Source: Adenanthera pavonina
Lineage: Eukaryota; Streptophyta; Magnoliopsida; Fabales; Fabaceae
DNA: 64,000 bases
NCBI GenBank assembly: GCA_026686845.1
Contig: JAIVEN010000024.1
Location: 11,395,501-11,459,500, forward strand
Direction: 5' to 3'
Shown here: positions 23,233 through 35,165 of the stretch, one piece after another
How positions within the stretch are numbered: the first letter of the stretch is position 1
How the letters are laid out: each line of letters starts with the position of its first letter
The notes under the pieces: model-generated
Databases searched by the model: none
What the model saw: only the letters and a program-made list of their open reading frames with translations
What the model was told of the DNA's origin: nothing
Position numbers and translations under genes: made by a program

Positions 23233-23251
23233 TTTGCGGGGGGATGTTACA
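23233..23251 (+). other. Polypurine tract and 7-bp stub of the copia 3' LTR
   Basis: TTTGCGGGGGGA (23233-23244) directly precedes TGTTACA (23245-23251). The next base begins the CACTA terminus, so the LTR is cut after seven bases. Confidence 0.75.
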
Positions 23252-23705
23252 CACTACGCCAAAATACACCTTTCTTAGCGATTATTTTGGCTTTTATTGG
23301 CGGTCAAAAACAGCCAAGTATGTTAGCGCCGAAAAAAACTGTACCTTTCAATGGCGGTTTAGAACGACCAAAGAAAGTTATATTCATTTGCGGTTATATC
23401 TTATAACTGCCAATAAAAGTCATATTCCTTTGTGGTTATATGTAATACCGCAAAGAAATTTCGACTTTAGTTGGGGGTTATATATATATAATGGCCAACT
23501 AAAGTGAGAAATATTAATTTTTAATTAATTTTAATTTTTACTTTTAGTTGGCAGTTTTGTAACTAACCGCCAACTAAAATTTTATAAATTTTTTTATTTC
23601 AATTTGAATATTCAAATTTTAATATGAGTTGGCAGTTCTAATTTAGAACCGCCTACCAAAATCTTTACGTTGGCGGTTGTATTAATAACCTCCAACGAAA
23701 AAACT
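23252..23705. repeat. CACTA terminal and subterminal repeats
   Basis: The terminal motif CACTACGCC is followed by repeats of GGCGGTT / AACCGCC and TTGGCAGTT in both orientations. Examples are TTGGCGGTCAAAAACAGCCA at about 23308 and TAACCGCCAACTAAAAT near 23565. Such subterminal arrays bind the TNPA protein in En/Spm elements. Here they could also fold into hairpins. Confidence 0.75.
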
Positions 23706-24189
23706 TATTTTTTTTCCTACATTTTATTATTTTTGCAATTCCACGAATTTGCTTCAGTGTCAATATGTAGAACCGAATACCCATAACTAAAAGACATCTT
23801 TCTAAAGCAAAAGTTATATTATATTCAAAATATCTCAATAAATAGTTATAGACAATATTTATATCCAATTGACAAGAGCAAAAAATGATATAACAGACCT
23901 AATTAACATTATCCAGTAACTAGATTTCCAAAAATATCATAAATATCAGGCCAATCCATAGCTTCTACACTAACAACTGATATATATACACATGACCAAA
24001 AGAACAAAAAAAGCATGCATCTTCTAGCCTTTAGAAGTGATCAGTCTATGCTTCTTCCCTTGTACTGCTTGCAACATGATCAATTTTAAATTCATAAGCT
24101 ATCCAAAATAGATTAGAACCACCAATTAAATGTAACTATATGATAGAACCAAAACCAAACAACTACAAAGTACAACCAAACAACTACAA

Positions 24190-27100
24190 ATAACACTATA
24201 GAACATGTTCACTTATACCCACCTCCTGAGTCCAATCACATATTGGCTCTACTCCTCTATGAGTTCTTTTATCTGAGCTTTGGAGTATCCCTCAGAGTAT
24301 GTATCCAGAAAATACTGAAAATAAAAATATTACATATTACAAAAGCAGTTTATATTATTAAAGTTTTATATAAATATCATAAAAATGAATTATGTACATA
24401 CCTTGGAGGGGATCGAGATTTGTCAATGTAAAATGATATCTTTTATGTATTTTGGCACATAGTATCCATAATCATTATCATTAGATTGTTTCGGATACTG
24501 AAGAAAATTATATGAATATTAGATTAATTACAATAAATGTTAATCTCAATAGTTGATTGAGTATTAAATTATAAATACCTGAATACGTGTCCATTTATAC
24601 AATAAGGTTGGATCTGGTGGAGTCTTTTGGTTGTTGGGCTTACTATTGTTGCTTAGCTCGAGTACTGCTCGAAACATACTCACACCTCTGTTAAGCATTA
24701 CAAAAGAAAATTAATATAGAAAAAATTGAGGTTAATAAATAGAAAAATATAAAAACATATAATATAATTGCATATTCTTACTGATTTATCATCTTTAGCA
24801 TCTGCGGGCGGTAGTCTGGGGATTTCCTTTAGGATCCAAAAATATATTTTTGGTTTGATTGGTTCAATACAAATCAACATCCAATGATTCCTAGGAGAAA
24901 AATTTACTAGTTTTATTAAAGAAACTTAAAATAAAGCAGTTCAACATGAAATAAGACATTATTTAAAAGTTTAGTGATAAGTGATTTACCCCTACATAAA
25001 TGGTGCCAAAAATAACACCCCTTCACCCCCTTTGCAGTCAATGCATCTGCCACATCTTGCGACTGTTCTGTGATCTTTCTCTGTGGCATCAAACCCGATG
25101 TATAAGCTGAAATATCTTATGGGTGGATGAAGGAAAATTTGTCTGTCAGCTGAGAAGGGATTAGAATTTTTTCATACAAAAATCTAAAATGGAAAAAGTA
25201 ATAGATTAGTATCACATAGTCAAATGAAAGATCAATTCATTTATGTTAATTTCAATACCTGATGTATATGTTAATATTCTGTACCCCAAGCCATCCATGA
25301 TCAATGATGTAGGAGATCATATCTTCAGTAATCACTTCAGATACTTCCTTACCATAAACCCCTGCATCATAAGAAATGTGTATCAATTGCCACAATCCCA
25401 TGGTTAATATACCATTAAGCAATTCATGATTTTGTGAGTTTGATGGCTGATGCTGTCCCTTTGCTGGGGCAATGATTGACTCCCTTAATTGTCCCGATAC
25501 AACTTTCTTCCCTTGACTCTTTCCTGTGGACTGTACAACACAAGTAGTCAATTGATTAATATAAAAACAAATTGTAATTAATTGGCTTGTCAGCTAACAT
25601 ATACCTTTTTCGGTGGAGCTATAGTAATGAGATTCACAGGCCATGCTACAAATCCACCCACGGCCTGTTCTACAGTTTTTGCTCCCTTGATAGGCATAGG
25701 CAACCTCGCAGTCTCTTCTTCAGGAAGTGCAATCGATACTCTAACATGTTCTGTAGGCAAGGGTGCATTGTGAAGCATGTCCCCTGGGATGTTATGCACC
25801 TGCCCTTTTGCAACCACACGTCGGGGGTCATCCAGCCATAATAGACAGTGTCTTATACCCTATACCAATCATAACATTAGAAATTATTAATATATATTAA
25901 CAACTAACTATAAATTTAGTTAATAAGAGAAGCAATTACCGGAGGGAGATGCTCAGATGGACGAGTACAACTATCTTTCACACTAGGACTGACTGCAACC
26001 CCTTGACTCCCCTGTACCACAGCTTGTTTGGCCAACAACTCAAGCTGGGCTAATCGTCTATTCATGTCAGATTATGTTTCATGTTGTTGTTGGATGATTG
26101 CCTCCAATTCAAGAACCCTAGCTGCAGTGTCAGAGTGGCGGCGTTTGGTCGCGAAATAGGCCCTGTTGGTGACACCAAATCCAACACCTCTAACACGTCC
26201 AGGGTGTTCAGGGAGCTCTAGTACTTAGCTAAGTACATCCAACCCTGAGCCTTGCTCGCCTTCAGAGGTCTGATTTGAAATCTGGATCTATGAAAATAAA
26301 ACAAGAAATAATTTTTTGTCCTTCTAAAAAATGAGAGTTCAAATCATTGTTGTAAGGTAGCACTTACTATTTTTTCAACAACTTTCTGAACATTCTCATT
26401 CTCAATAATCCCTTCTTTGTTTTTCCTGGATTCTGACCACAGCTCATGACAGGGTACTTTTGTCCGCGTGGATCCCTCCTTCAATACCTGTGCATTCACG
26501 AAAATAATAATTGTGCATTCGAATAAATTTAAGTATTGACAAATATAAGATATACATGCACTTACCAACTTCCTCTCTACTCCAGAGTATCCCAGATGGC
26601 CGGCTCGGTAAGGGTACTGTTGACTCTTTGCCCTTTCACTATTTACTTCACTTAATTTCTGAAAAAATTTCAATACTAAAATCAAATAATTATAAACAAA
26701 GAGGATTAGAATATTTAAATATGAACGAGACAAATTGTTCACCTTAAACTTCTCTTGACACCGCAGATCGATAAAGCCATCCCAGTGTTCCTATTTTATG
26801 TAGATTCTAAATTCCTCAGGTGGATGCTCAATGATGTTGCTAGCTTCATCTTTCATAAAGTGCCTCATCAAGATATATCAAAAATTATGCATCGAAATCC
26901 CTGCCTTTTGATATATATACACTCTATGGCTTTCATCAACGTCAAAAGTGGACTACAAAACAAAATACTCAAATTAATTATAACAGGTTTGCATGCATAA
27001 AAAAATGTAGCTAAGTGCTGAAATTAATTATAATTACCACTATGTCTTGGAAAACTAAATCCTTCACAGCAAAGGGAACTTTCCTCCAATCATCCCATTC

Positions 27101-27250
27101 TGGATGGCTAATGGGCACCTTCAACTTTGCAGCCACTCTGATATAACTACTTAATTTCTTCTTACCTTCATTGATTGGATGATTTTTGTAATTCCATTCC
27201 ACATGGATCTTGTTTCCAGTATCTCTTGCATGGCAAACCTCTTTCATTAT
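24190..27250 (-). pseudogene. CACTA second gene: TNPA-like protein with C-terminal ULP1-type protease region, decayed
   Basis: Exons read down the minus strand. First comes CHARDTGNKIHVEWNYKNHP and PISHPEWDDWRKVPFAVKD (27240-27050). A segment at about 26940-26760 is broken by stops. It is followed by ERAKSQQYPYRAGHLGYSG, VPCHELWSESRKNKEGI and RGVGFGVTNRAYFATKRRHS with a heptad-like LELEAIIQQQHE (about 26120). Later exons are at 25817-25590 and 25545-25252. The ULP1 (C48) part shows NHWMLICIEPIKPKIYF (24890-24840), a frame-shifted LDPKGNPQT, and SNDNDYGYYVPKYIKDI (24490-24440). In active ULP1 domains the last motif is Cys-Gly; here the Cys codon is TAT (24468-24470), so proteolysis should be impossible. 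In En/Spm elements the second gene product binds the element ends. ULP1 fusions are known in plant CACTA elements. Confidence 0.7.
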
Positions 27251-27399
27251 TGTTAAACCACGTCAGTGCTTCGCTATCTCTCATTGTAATGTGACACGCT
27301 TTGCCATATTTACCTGTAATAATATCAAAATGATTAATTAAGTAATGAAAAATAAATTACATTACAAAATAAGAAGATCATTATATTAAATAATGAAAA

Positions 27400-28428
27400 T
27401 AATTTGAAGGCAATATATATATGTTTAAATAAAACCTTTTCCTCTTTCTTGTTCTACCATGAATGATTCCTCCCCTCCTTTTCATGATCCAAATCCCCTC
27501 TTCATGATCTTCTCTCATATAGAGGGCATCATCTCCAGTGGAACCAACATCAAATGATGCCCCAGAAAATGGATCATCCTCAATATCTTCATCCTGTTGG
27601 TCTCCACCTTGATTGTGATGATTGATTATTTTGTTGGTTAACATGACAATCGATCACCTCTTATTAGCAGGATCAGGGACATAAAACATCTGTTCAGCTT
27701 GAAATGCTAAAATAAAAGGCTCATCTTTGTACCCTATCTTATTAAGATCAACCACTAATAAACTTGAAGGCCATTCTTGTTGTCAACCCACTTACAACCG
27801 AAAATCGGTGCCCGAAACAAGATGTAATCCAACTCCCATATGTGCTCAACTACCGCAAAGTATGACATATTTGCAAAAATAAGGTTTCTATATTTGGCAC
27901 TAGAAATATGCATTGATTGAGGCATAAGGGTTACTCCACTGTGTTGCATTGTGCTCTGATCATCCTGCTCTTTGGTATAAAATGTATAGCCATTTATGAG
28001 GTAATTAGTGTAAGAGAAGACATGCATAGATGGACCATTAGCTAATCATCTCAACTTGTTTGAAACTGAACCAAGATTCCTTTCCCACTTTGAAATAATA
28101 TGATCTCTCAGCCAATCTATAAAAAATTGATTGTTTTCTTTCGATATCCAACTCTCATTCTTATTGGGGTTTAAGCTTCTAAGTTTCTCCTTGTGCATTT
28201 CCACATATGGAAGAACCTCATCAGAGTTGTGCAAAACATACAAGTGAGCTTCCTCCCACTTTGACCTAGATATGCTAACAATTTCCTTTCCCATAATCCC
28301 TTCCCCAGATGTTCTTCCCATGTGACAATACTTAGGAAGGCCAATGTTATCAACATTGGATAAGTATTCGGTTCAAAATTCAACAGCTTCTTCGGCTATA
28401 TACCGTTCAACAATACAACCCTCCAGTC
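27400..28428 (-). pseudogene. CACTA TNP2 transposase, C-terminal part, truncated by a SIRE-like LTR
   Basis: The minus-strand frame reads NVDNIGLPKYCHMGRTSGEG, EEAHLYVLHNSDEVLPYVEM, FIDWLRDHIISKWE, a TGA at about 28045, then INGYTFYTKEQDDQSTMQHS, MHISSAKYRNLIFANMSYF, HIWELDYILFRAPIFGCKWV and, after a one-base shift, VVDLNKIGYKDEPFILAFQ. This is the standard C-terminal order of plant En/Spm TNP2 proteins. The catalytic core upstream was removed or displaced by the LTR that starts at 28429. The final exon ends near DDALYMREDHEEGIWI (about 27490). Confidence 0.85.
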
Positions 28429-30067
28429 TGTTAGTTAGGCGGACTTCCCAAGAGGGGGGGTGAATTGGGAAGATTAAAAATTTTCTGCATAAAGTGAGAA
28501 TGATGAAGAAAGCAAGGTATAATGAAAAACAGAGTATAAAGCAATAAGCTAAAAGAGAAGAGATAGGGAGAAGAAAAACTCAGATATTTATCCTGGTTCG
28601 GTCTTTCCTCTTGACCTACGTTCAGTCCCCAAGTCACCACTTGAGATTTTCCACTATACTGCAAGAATTCAGCGGGCTTCTTGCAAATGCTACTGTACAA
28701 CGTGTATGCTCTATTTTCTAAAGCTCACTCAATCACTCTTAGCACTTTCACTATGTGCTTTACAATCCCTTGTGGTATCTCCTCACAAGTAAATCTATCT
28801 TCCAGATGAAGATTAGATTGTTTACAAAGATGAAACTCTCTTGAATAGAGTGAATATGAAAGTTGAAGTACAAGTATTGAAGTAAGAGGGTAAAAGTCTT
28901 TGAGTAGAAGTTTTGACAGAATTTCAGTATATACAAAGTTTGATTTGTTACCGACAACTTCAAATGATATTGTATTTATAGATTTAGGTCCCAACTATTC
29001 GTTAGAGTCAAAATCTATCCATTGGGGAAGTTATCCAACGGTTACTCTGAAAAACTATCCGTTAACCAACTGCATTTAATGCTTCTGACATTCTGAAATT
29101 TGAATTTTGGTTGGTCAACAGACGAATTTCGAAGGAACTGAAGGTTAAAGCTTCCAACATTGAAATACCGAAGTTCGTCTGTTCATGAAGTGAAATTCAA
29201 ATTTTGAAACTTAGAAGATGTTTCCATGTTGTGACATACGAATTTTCAAGAAGAAAGTTTTTTTGTTAAGTGTGAACAATGTTTTCAATTTGCTACAGTG
29301 CCCTCGAAATTCGAATTTTGGAACCCCAAAATTCATCTGTCCGTAGCAGGCTCAAAAGACACAGTAGTTCATTTACTTTGAAATTTGAATTTTCAAAGAG
29401 TGAAGTTCGTTTGTCAGAGAGACCTCTTTTCAGACTTACTTCAATATTCGAATTTGTAAACACTGTCCTTCGTATGTCATTATGTTATTTCAACAGACTC
29501 ACAACTTTAACTTCTAAAATTCGAATTTTCATGTTCAAAGTTCATCTGTCAGTGAGCAGTTTTGAAACTCAATACAATCTTGATTTCAGATGAACTTTAA
29601 CATTGTTTCAGACGAATTTCTTCAGTTTTCATAAATTTCATTTTGTCTAAAATTTGAATGTTCAAAACCCAAAGTTCGTCTGTTGCTTAACAGCTTCTTT
29701 CAGACACTTATGAAAATTCAAATTTTGAAAATATTCATTTGTCAGAGAGGCATCTCTTCAGACTTATTCAGTTTTAACTCGAAATTCGAATTTTCAAAAC
29801 TAAAGTTCGAATTTCCAACATTACAGTTCAATGTAAACTTTTCAAAGTTCGTCTATTGTTGGGTATTTTTCAAATATTTCATAAAATCTAGTTTTTAAAA
29901 CATCTTTTCATCAAATTAAAGTCTTTTACCCATAACAAATGATCCTACAACAATCCTAGCAATGATTACTCAGAATTTCTTCACTTGAGACACTTTGAGC
30001 TCCTTTGATATCTTCAATCCAAGCTCTTCAATGTTGGTTTGGAATCATCAAAATTCTTGATTCAACA
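28429..30067 (-). repeat. 3' LTR of the minus-strand SIRE-like element
   Basis: As written it begins TGTTAGTTAGGCGGAC and ends GATTCAACA, the reverse complement of the 8313-10034 LTR type (1639 bp). It holds the same TTCGAA/TTCGTCTG field (about 29090-29860) and the CTTCCCAA/TTGGGAAG stem at 28444-28472. Confidence 0.9.
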
Positions 30068-30081
30068 TTCTCCCCCTTTTT
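30068..30081 (-). other. Polypurine tract of the minus-strand SIRE-like element
   Basis: Read on the minus strand, AAAAAGGGGGAGAA immediately precedes TGTTGAATCAAG of the LTR. The plus-strand copy has the same tract at 56036-56050. Confidence 0.85.
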
Positions 30082-30409
30082 GATGATGACAAAACAACTT
30101 ACAAACTGGATTAGTACTTGAGTTTGCTTTAGCAAGCTCCCCCTCAACATATGCATTATATTTCAAAAGATATCATATATAGCACATCAGCAAAGAGATT
30201 CAGGAAGTAATAAGTACAAATCATTGCAACCAAGGATTTCATTCATTTCAATACTTGTTGCTTTACAGAGACAAAATTAATCAAAGTTCTTCTGAATACA
30301 CATGATAAGAACAAAATGCAAACAGTCAAAACAAACAACAGAAACATAAACAAGAGTATTGAACAGCACTACAAGAGGACTCAAGCCTAAAATCTAAACA
30401 GTTCTTCAA

Positions 30410-32605
30410 TCACTTCTTCTTTGGCTTGGTCTTCTTGATGTACGTCTTCCCAAATGGCTCAGCAGCAGATTTTCCAGTTTGCTTCTTCTTCTCCCCCTTT
30501 TTGGCATCATCAGGAAGGCCAACAAAATCAACCGGAGGAGGGATCTGAGTGACTGGAATAGCTCTGAGGGGCACAGGAGCAAATGGGATTTCTGGTTCAA
30601 CTGGTGCAGGAGGCTCAGGACTTGGTTCATCGTCATCATCAGAGACCTCAAGCAACTCCTGCATTGCCTGACTGGAAAGAGCCAACTGAGCTCTTTGTTC
30701 CTCTGAAAGACCATAAGCAGCAAGAGAAGAAGGAGCTGGTTCATCAGGACGAAACATTTCTTCAAGCCTTCTCCTCTGAGCTTGCAGCAGAGCATGTTGA
30801 GCAATAGCTTCATAATCAACAACAGGCACAATGCTTTTCTCTGTATCGCTGACACCCTCCTGCATGGAAGAGGTGGAAATGGCTGCCACCAGTCTTTCAA
30901 CTTGTTCAGATTCTTGAATGGACAGAATTGAATCCTGAGCATCTTCTTGCATAGGCTCATGAGGGCTTGTTTCTTGAAGTCTTTCTTCTTCCAAACCATA
31001 GTCCAAGGATGGACCAAGACTTGGTGTCCTCATTGTACCAGCAGGCTCATCCCCATCTATATCATCATCATGGTCAGAAGAGGCTAGCTCAAAGGAGCTT
31101 GGAGGCTCAGGGGTTGGAGATTAGACAGGCACAGAGAACCATGGTTGAGGTGGAGCTGATGTGGTAGGGATTGCACTTCGAATTTCTTCATAAGCATCAG
31201 CAACCACTTTCATATTCTTTGCCAACTGATGTATCTGATCTTGCAGATGAGCAAACTTGTCATTTTGCTCATCTCTGATGCTAAGGATGAGTGTAGACAG
31301 GCTGTCATACAACTCAATGATCTTGGTTGGCTTGGCACGAGAGGAGGGAGTGGATGGAATGTGAGTGGGCTTGGATGGTGATGGAATAGGCACAGAGGGC
31401 TGAGGAGTAGGTCTGGCAGGAGCCTCAGAAGTATCCTCTTGCTGTAGGGAGGCACCTTCAACAAAGAATAGATCCTCAGTTCTTCCTGCTCCTTTTCCAA
31501 CCCATCTTCCTTCATCCTTTTCAATACCCATTCTTTGCAGTTCTTCCTCCTTGAAGATTTTAGTGGGCTTCCCCTTTCCCTTCTCAAGATGCTGAATTTT
31601 GTCATACTGCAGAATTCTGGAAATGATAGCAGTATAGGGGAGTGTGGAGTCCTTCCTCTGATCTCTTGCCTTGATCATGCGTTTGAGTATGATGTGACTC
31701 ATGTTAATCAGTTTTCCACACATGATTGCTGCCATGACATGTGCCTCTGCCCTTGTTATCAGATTGAAGCTGTCTCCTTTGTTGAATATGATCCTGGATA
31801 CTATGTAGTGCAGGATCCTCACTTGAACACTGAGATCTGTGGGCTTCAACACGTTTATTGATGGCCAATTTTCCTTTCTTCTGAACAAAGTGCTCATAAT
31901 TGTGCTCTCCTTGTAGTTCAGAAAGGGGCCACCTTCTTCACCAGCAGTTTCTGCCTCATCCATGTGTCCAGAGGCAGTGATGTCAATCTTGAGTCCATCT
32001 TGCCCTGGGATCTCCAGTACCTCATTAAATGTCTCATCAGTAAGCCAGATGGTCCTAGATCTTACATTGACTGCCCACTTTTTCTTCTTGCTATAGTACT
32101 TTAGGGAAGCATACCAAGACTTCACTACCTCATCATCATATCTCTCTAATACTTCCAACAGATTCTTGTATCTCATCATCCATATACCAGCATCAAAATT
32201 ATTGGAGACTAAGAAATCTTCCAAGTTTACACAATGTGGCTTGATTACCTTTTTGTTGGCAAACTTGGTGGAGTATTCCTCTTGAATCTGTGGAGTGCTC
32301 CATAAAGGTACTGTGGTAAGCTCATATTCCCCAGATTCAGTACTTGAGGATGAAGTGGAAGCAACAGGTTCAGCAGCAACACGAACAGGGACAGAAGGTT
32401 CTGCTACCTTTGAGGAGGAGGGTCCAGCCTTCTTTGATTCTCCCTTGGGTGTAGATTTCTGGCGTTTGGAAGGAGTTCCCTTGCTGGATTCTGTCTTTCT
32501 CTTCGATTTTTCTCCTTCCTTCGTGGCATATTGGGATTTTACAGAACATTTTGGACGAGCCTCTCCTTTGCCAGCTTCGGGATTCTTGACTCTTGCCAAT
32601 TTCAC
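30410..32605 (-). pseudogene. Extra ORF between pol and 3' LTR of SIRE-like element (about 730 codons, one stop)
   Basis: Starts MKLARVKNPEAGKGEARP at 32605, with a Lys/Ser-rich basic N terminus (about residues 1-70) and low-complexity Ser/Pro. A folded-looking central domain (about 115-370) includes VNLEDFLVSNNFDAGIWMM, VRSRTIWLTDETFNEVLEIP and ITRAEAHVMAAIMCGKLIN. It resembles the plant transposon protein domain often labelled Transposase_32 (from memory). Then comes a Pro-rich hinge and a short coiled-coil-like piece (FAHLQDQIHQLAKNMK). A single TAA at 31121-31123 follows FSVPV. The frame then continues with acidic sequence and ends KKTKPKKK at 30410. The plus-strand copy has GAT-CTG-TCT at the stop, so the stop is a recent lesion. 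In SIRE1 this position holds an envelope-like ORF, but I see no clear signal peptide or membrane anchor here, so I do not call it env. Confidence 0.75.
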
Positions 32606-33599
32606 GGATGAATGTTGCAGAAATGGGGCAAGAAATAGGTTTAAAGGATGCGAAAGGAAGTTTAATCGATGGGAAATGATGGTTTTTTATCAGAATTGAA
32701 GAGTATTGAATGCAGGATTAGAACAGACTCGAAGAGAATAGGAATAGGGTTGCGTCTGTTCAAATGAAAACCATTGGCTTTAACGTATGTAACTGTCTGA
32801 CAGACGAATTTTGAAGGGTCAAAATTCGAACTTCAGGCAGTTACAAGTTAAACTGTTCAGCAAAGCTTACTGACAGACAAATTTTCTTCTGAAAGTTCGT
32901 CTGATAGAGGCTTGTATAAAATAACACAAGATGAATAGATGAACTTTGTTCCAACAAAGTTCGAATTTTCATGAGCAAACAACAAGCAGCAAACAAACTA
33001 CCAAACAACAGACGAATTAAGCAAACAAAACTTCATCTTTCAACGATTCAACATTGAGGAACATGTTTCAACAGACGAATTTTAAGTCAGAAATTCAAAT
33101 TTCTCTACTTTGTGAAAGTTATCCAACATTCGTATGTTAAGAGATAATCATTAGTATAATCATCATGTTGGACAGTCATGACTTTGAAATTTTGTTCTTG
33201 AAAATTCGAATTTTGAAGGATCAATAGACGAATTTTGAGGCATCACTGAGAACTGTTCTTTGTAACAACAGGCCGAAGTTCATCTGTTGGGTATCCAATA
33301 TTCGAATGTTGACCATGCTGACTTCCTCAGAAACTCAATTTTTCACAGAAATTCGTCTAACACATAATCAATATACGAGTTTCAACTTTAAAAACTTACA
33401 GATTGGATTTAGAAACTCAGAATTTTGGCCCTTTACTTCATTCTTTGATTGTTCCTTTCCAGTGTCCTCCATTTTTCAGATTTATTGCCAATGAATCTCA
33501 TGAGGAGCACTTGCAACTTAAATTAAACACTCTCCAATGCTAAAGTTAGAACTAATTCAATGTTCAAAAAATTAAAAATAGAGTTACATACGGATTTAC
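32606..33599. repeat. Spacer between pol and extra ORF, rich in the TTCGAA/CAGACGAA motifs
   Basis: About 1 kb without coding potential. From roughly 32795 to 33370 it repeats AAATTCGAATTTT-like and CAGACGAATTTT-like words, the same vocabulary as the LTR motif field. The plus-strand counterpart is 52581-53573, so this is a stable part of the element. Confidence 0.8.
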
Positions 33600-34491
33600 T
33601 TACAGTTCATTGGGATTTACCATGCCCAATTCTCTTCTTATTTTGCAATGTCTATCTTCTGACAGAGGCTTTGTCAAGATATCTGCAACTTGATCTTCAG
33701 TTGGGATGTAGTCTAGTCTAATTTCTCCTTTCAAAACATGATCCCTTATGAAGTGGTGCCTAACTTCAATATGTTTTGTCCTTGACTGCATGACAGGATT
33801 CTTTGTGATATTGATGGCACTTTGGTTGTCACACATTATTGGTATTTCTTTCAACTCAACCTCAAGATCTTCCAGTTGTTGTTTCATCCAGATGATTGGG
33901 GCACAACAGCTTCCAGCTGCAACATACTCAGCCTCTGCAGTGGATAAGGCTACACTGTTCTGTTTTTTGCTAAACCATGAAACCAAGGATCCTCCAAGAA
34001 ACTGACAAGTTCCACTTGTGCTTTTTCTGTCAGTTTTGGATCCTGCAAAATCAGCATCAGTGTATCCTTTGAGATCTTCTCCATTGCCCTTTGGATACCA
34101 AAGACCCATCTGTGATGTTCCAATAAGATATCTGAAGATTCTCTTCACAGCAGTAGCATGGGTTTCTTTGGGACATGATTGGAACCTTGCACACATACAG
34201 ACACTAAACATAATGTCAGGTCTGCTGGCAATTAAGTATAGCAGGGATCCAATCATTCTCCTATACTGAGTTATGTCAAATAATTTCCCTTTCTCATCCA
34301 TGTCCAGTTTTGTTGCAGTAGCCATAGGTGTCCCCATTGGCTTGATATTTTCCATTCCAAACTTCTTCAGCAATTCCTTCAGATACTTGGATTGATTAAG
34401 GAAGATACCATCATTGCTCGGTTTGATTTGCAGTCCAAGGAAGAAGTTGAGTTCACCCATCATAGACATTTCGAATTCCCCCTGCATTAAC
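33600..34491 (-). pseudogene. SIRE-like pol, C-terminal reverse transcriptase and RNase H part
   Basis: The frame of 295 codons opens MQGEFEMSMMGELNFFLGLQ, continues with NQSKYLKELLKKFGMEN and YRRMIGSLLYLIASRPDIMF. RNase H follows: GYTDADFAGSKTDRKSTSGT, ALSTAEAEYVAAGSCCAP, IMCDNQSAINITKNPVM and KHIEVRHHFIRDHV. It ends LGMVNPNEL at 33600. No internal stop is present, but the palm motif YVDD and everything before it are missing because the element is truncated at 34491. Confidence 0.9.
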
Positions 34492-34494
34492 TAT

Positions 34495-35165
34495 TGTTAA
34501 TTTCATTTTTATTAATTATGGGCTAAAGTTTATTGATTAATGAAGCCAAATTAGTTAGTTAATATTCTTTTTGATAGCCCACCTTGTAAATAAATATGTC
34601 ATGTACCAAACATATAATTTCATTAATGTGGTGGCATGTTTATAAGGGTTTAGATATTATTTTTATTATTATTTTCTTAATTTTTGTTATTTAGTTTTGG
34701 AGCTTTATTTTACTAGTTTCTTAGGTCTAATAGAAGTGTTATTTGAATCCAAAGTCTCATAATCTCATTAGAATTACTTGAGCCCAAATTAGGTTTCCTA
34801 GATTTAGTAAATTAGATTTTATTTTGCCTATTTAATGCTTTCTTTTGTGTGCATTTTTCAGATTTTAGATGAATAAATTTTCAAACTTTATGAGTTTCTC
34901 TTGTGTTTTTTGAATGTTAGAGCGAAACTATGACTTATTAAGGATCAGTCCATCTTTGTGGCGTCACCGGAATTAGAGTTCAAGAGACAAGTTTTTTTGG
35001 GTTCTATTCCACCTAAATCAACATCTTTCTTTTGTTGTTTTCCTTGTTGTGTTGACTGTTTGTGTCTTTTAAGTCTTTCTTCTTTGCTGTTCAGTTTATA
35101 GCATCTCTTATTTGCAACGTTCTGGGTGTCTAGTACGTTAAAGTGAGTTCTTTGTATCGGTTCCA
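34495..35165 (+). repeat. LTR-like sequence resembling gypsy-type LTRs, borders unsure
   Basis: It begins TGTTAATTTCATTTTT just where SIRE similarity stops. Its second half (GACTTATTAAGGATCAGTCC, TTAGAGTTCAAGAGACAAG) resembles the end region of the 4940-5808 LTR (GGATTCAAGAGATGGG). It ends near TATCGGTTCCA. No primer binding site or target duplication is evident, so it could be a solo or truncated LTR. Confidence 0.4.

Larger units (their letters stand above)
15392..23251 (+). mobile_element. Ty1/copia retrotransposon with very short LTRs, decayed and nested
   Basis: It inserted in the Helitron helicase at 15392. It has a 168-bp 5' LTR, a primer binding site, a leader interrupted by a 3.2-kb solo LTR (15743-18980), gag from 19234, and pol in the copia order (protease, integrase, reverse transcriptase, RNase H) to 23222. 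A polypurine tract then leads to the first seven bases of a 3' LTR (23245-23251), where a CACTA element takes over. The remainder of the 3' LTR is not visible in the window. Many stops arise at CAA, CAG, CGA or TGG codons, as expected for cytosine deamination. Confidence 0.82.
23252..28428 (-). mobile_element. CACTA (En/Spm) DNA transposon, partial, degenerate
   Basis: The terminus CACTACGCCAAAATAC at 23252 is followed by about 450 bases of inverted subterminal motifs. Minus-strand genes for a TNPA-like protein with a ULP1 protease domain (27250-24190) and a TNP2 transposase (from 28428) follow. The other terminus is missing because a SIRE-like element enters the TNP2 gene at 28429 and no CACTA sequence resumes beyond it in this window. 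The element landed in a copia 3' LTR. Confidence 0.82.
28429..34491 (-). mobile_element. SIRE-like Ty1/copia element, minus strand, 3' part only
   Basis: It contains, from its 3' end, a full LTR (28429-30067), a polypurine tract, an extra ORF after pol split by one stop, a 1-kb motif-rich spacer, and the RT/RNase H end (33600-34491). Homology to the plus-strand copy stops at 34491-34492, inside reverse transcriptase, where LTR-like foreign sequence begins. Left flank CAGTC (28424-28428) belongs to the CACTA TNP2 gene. No matching duplication can be seen because the other end is gone. Confidence 0.85.

Noticed and set aside
23252..23705. CRISPR-like array because of repeated short words
   Set aside because: Repeats are in both orientations with irregular spacing next to a CACTA terminus; these are subterminal repeats of a eukaryotic transposon.
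31535..31861. 108-codon plus-strand frame opposite the SIRE extra ORF
   Set aside because: Antisense shadow of a conserved coding region; the minus-strand frame has the conserved protein.
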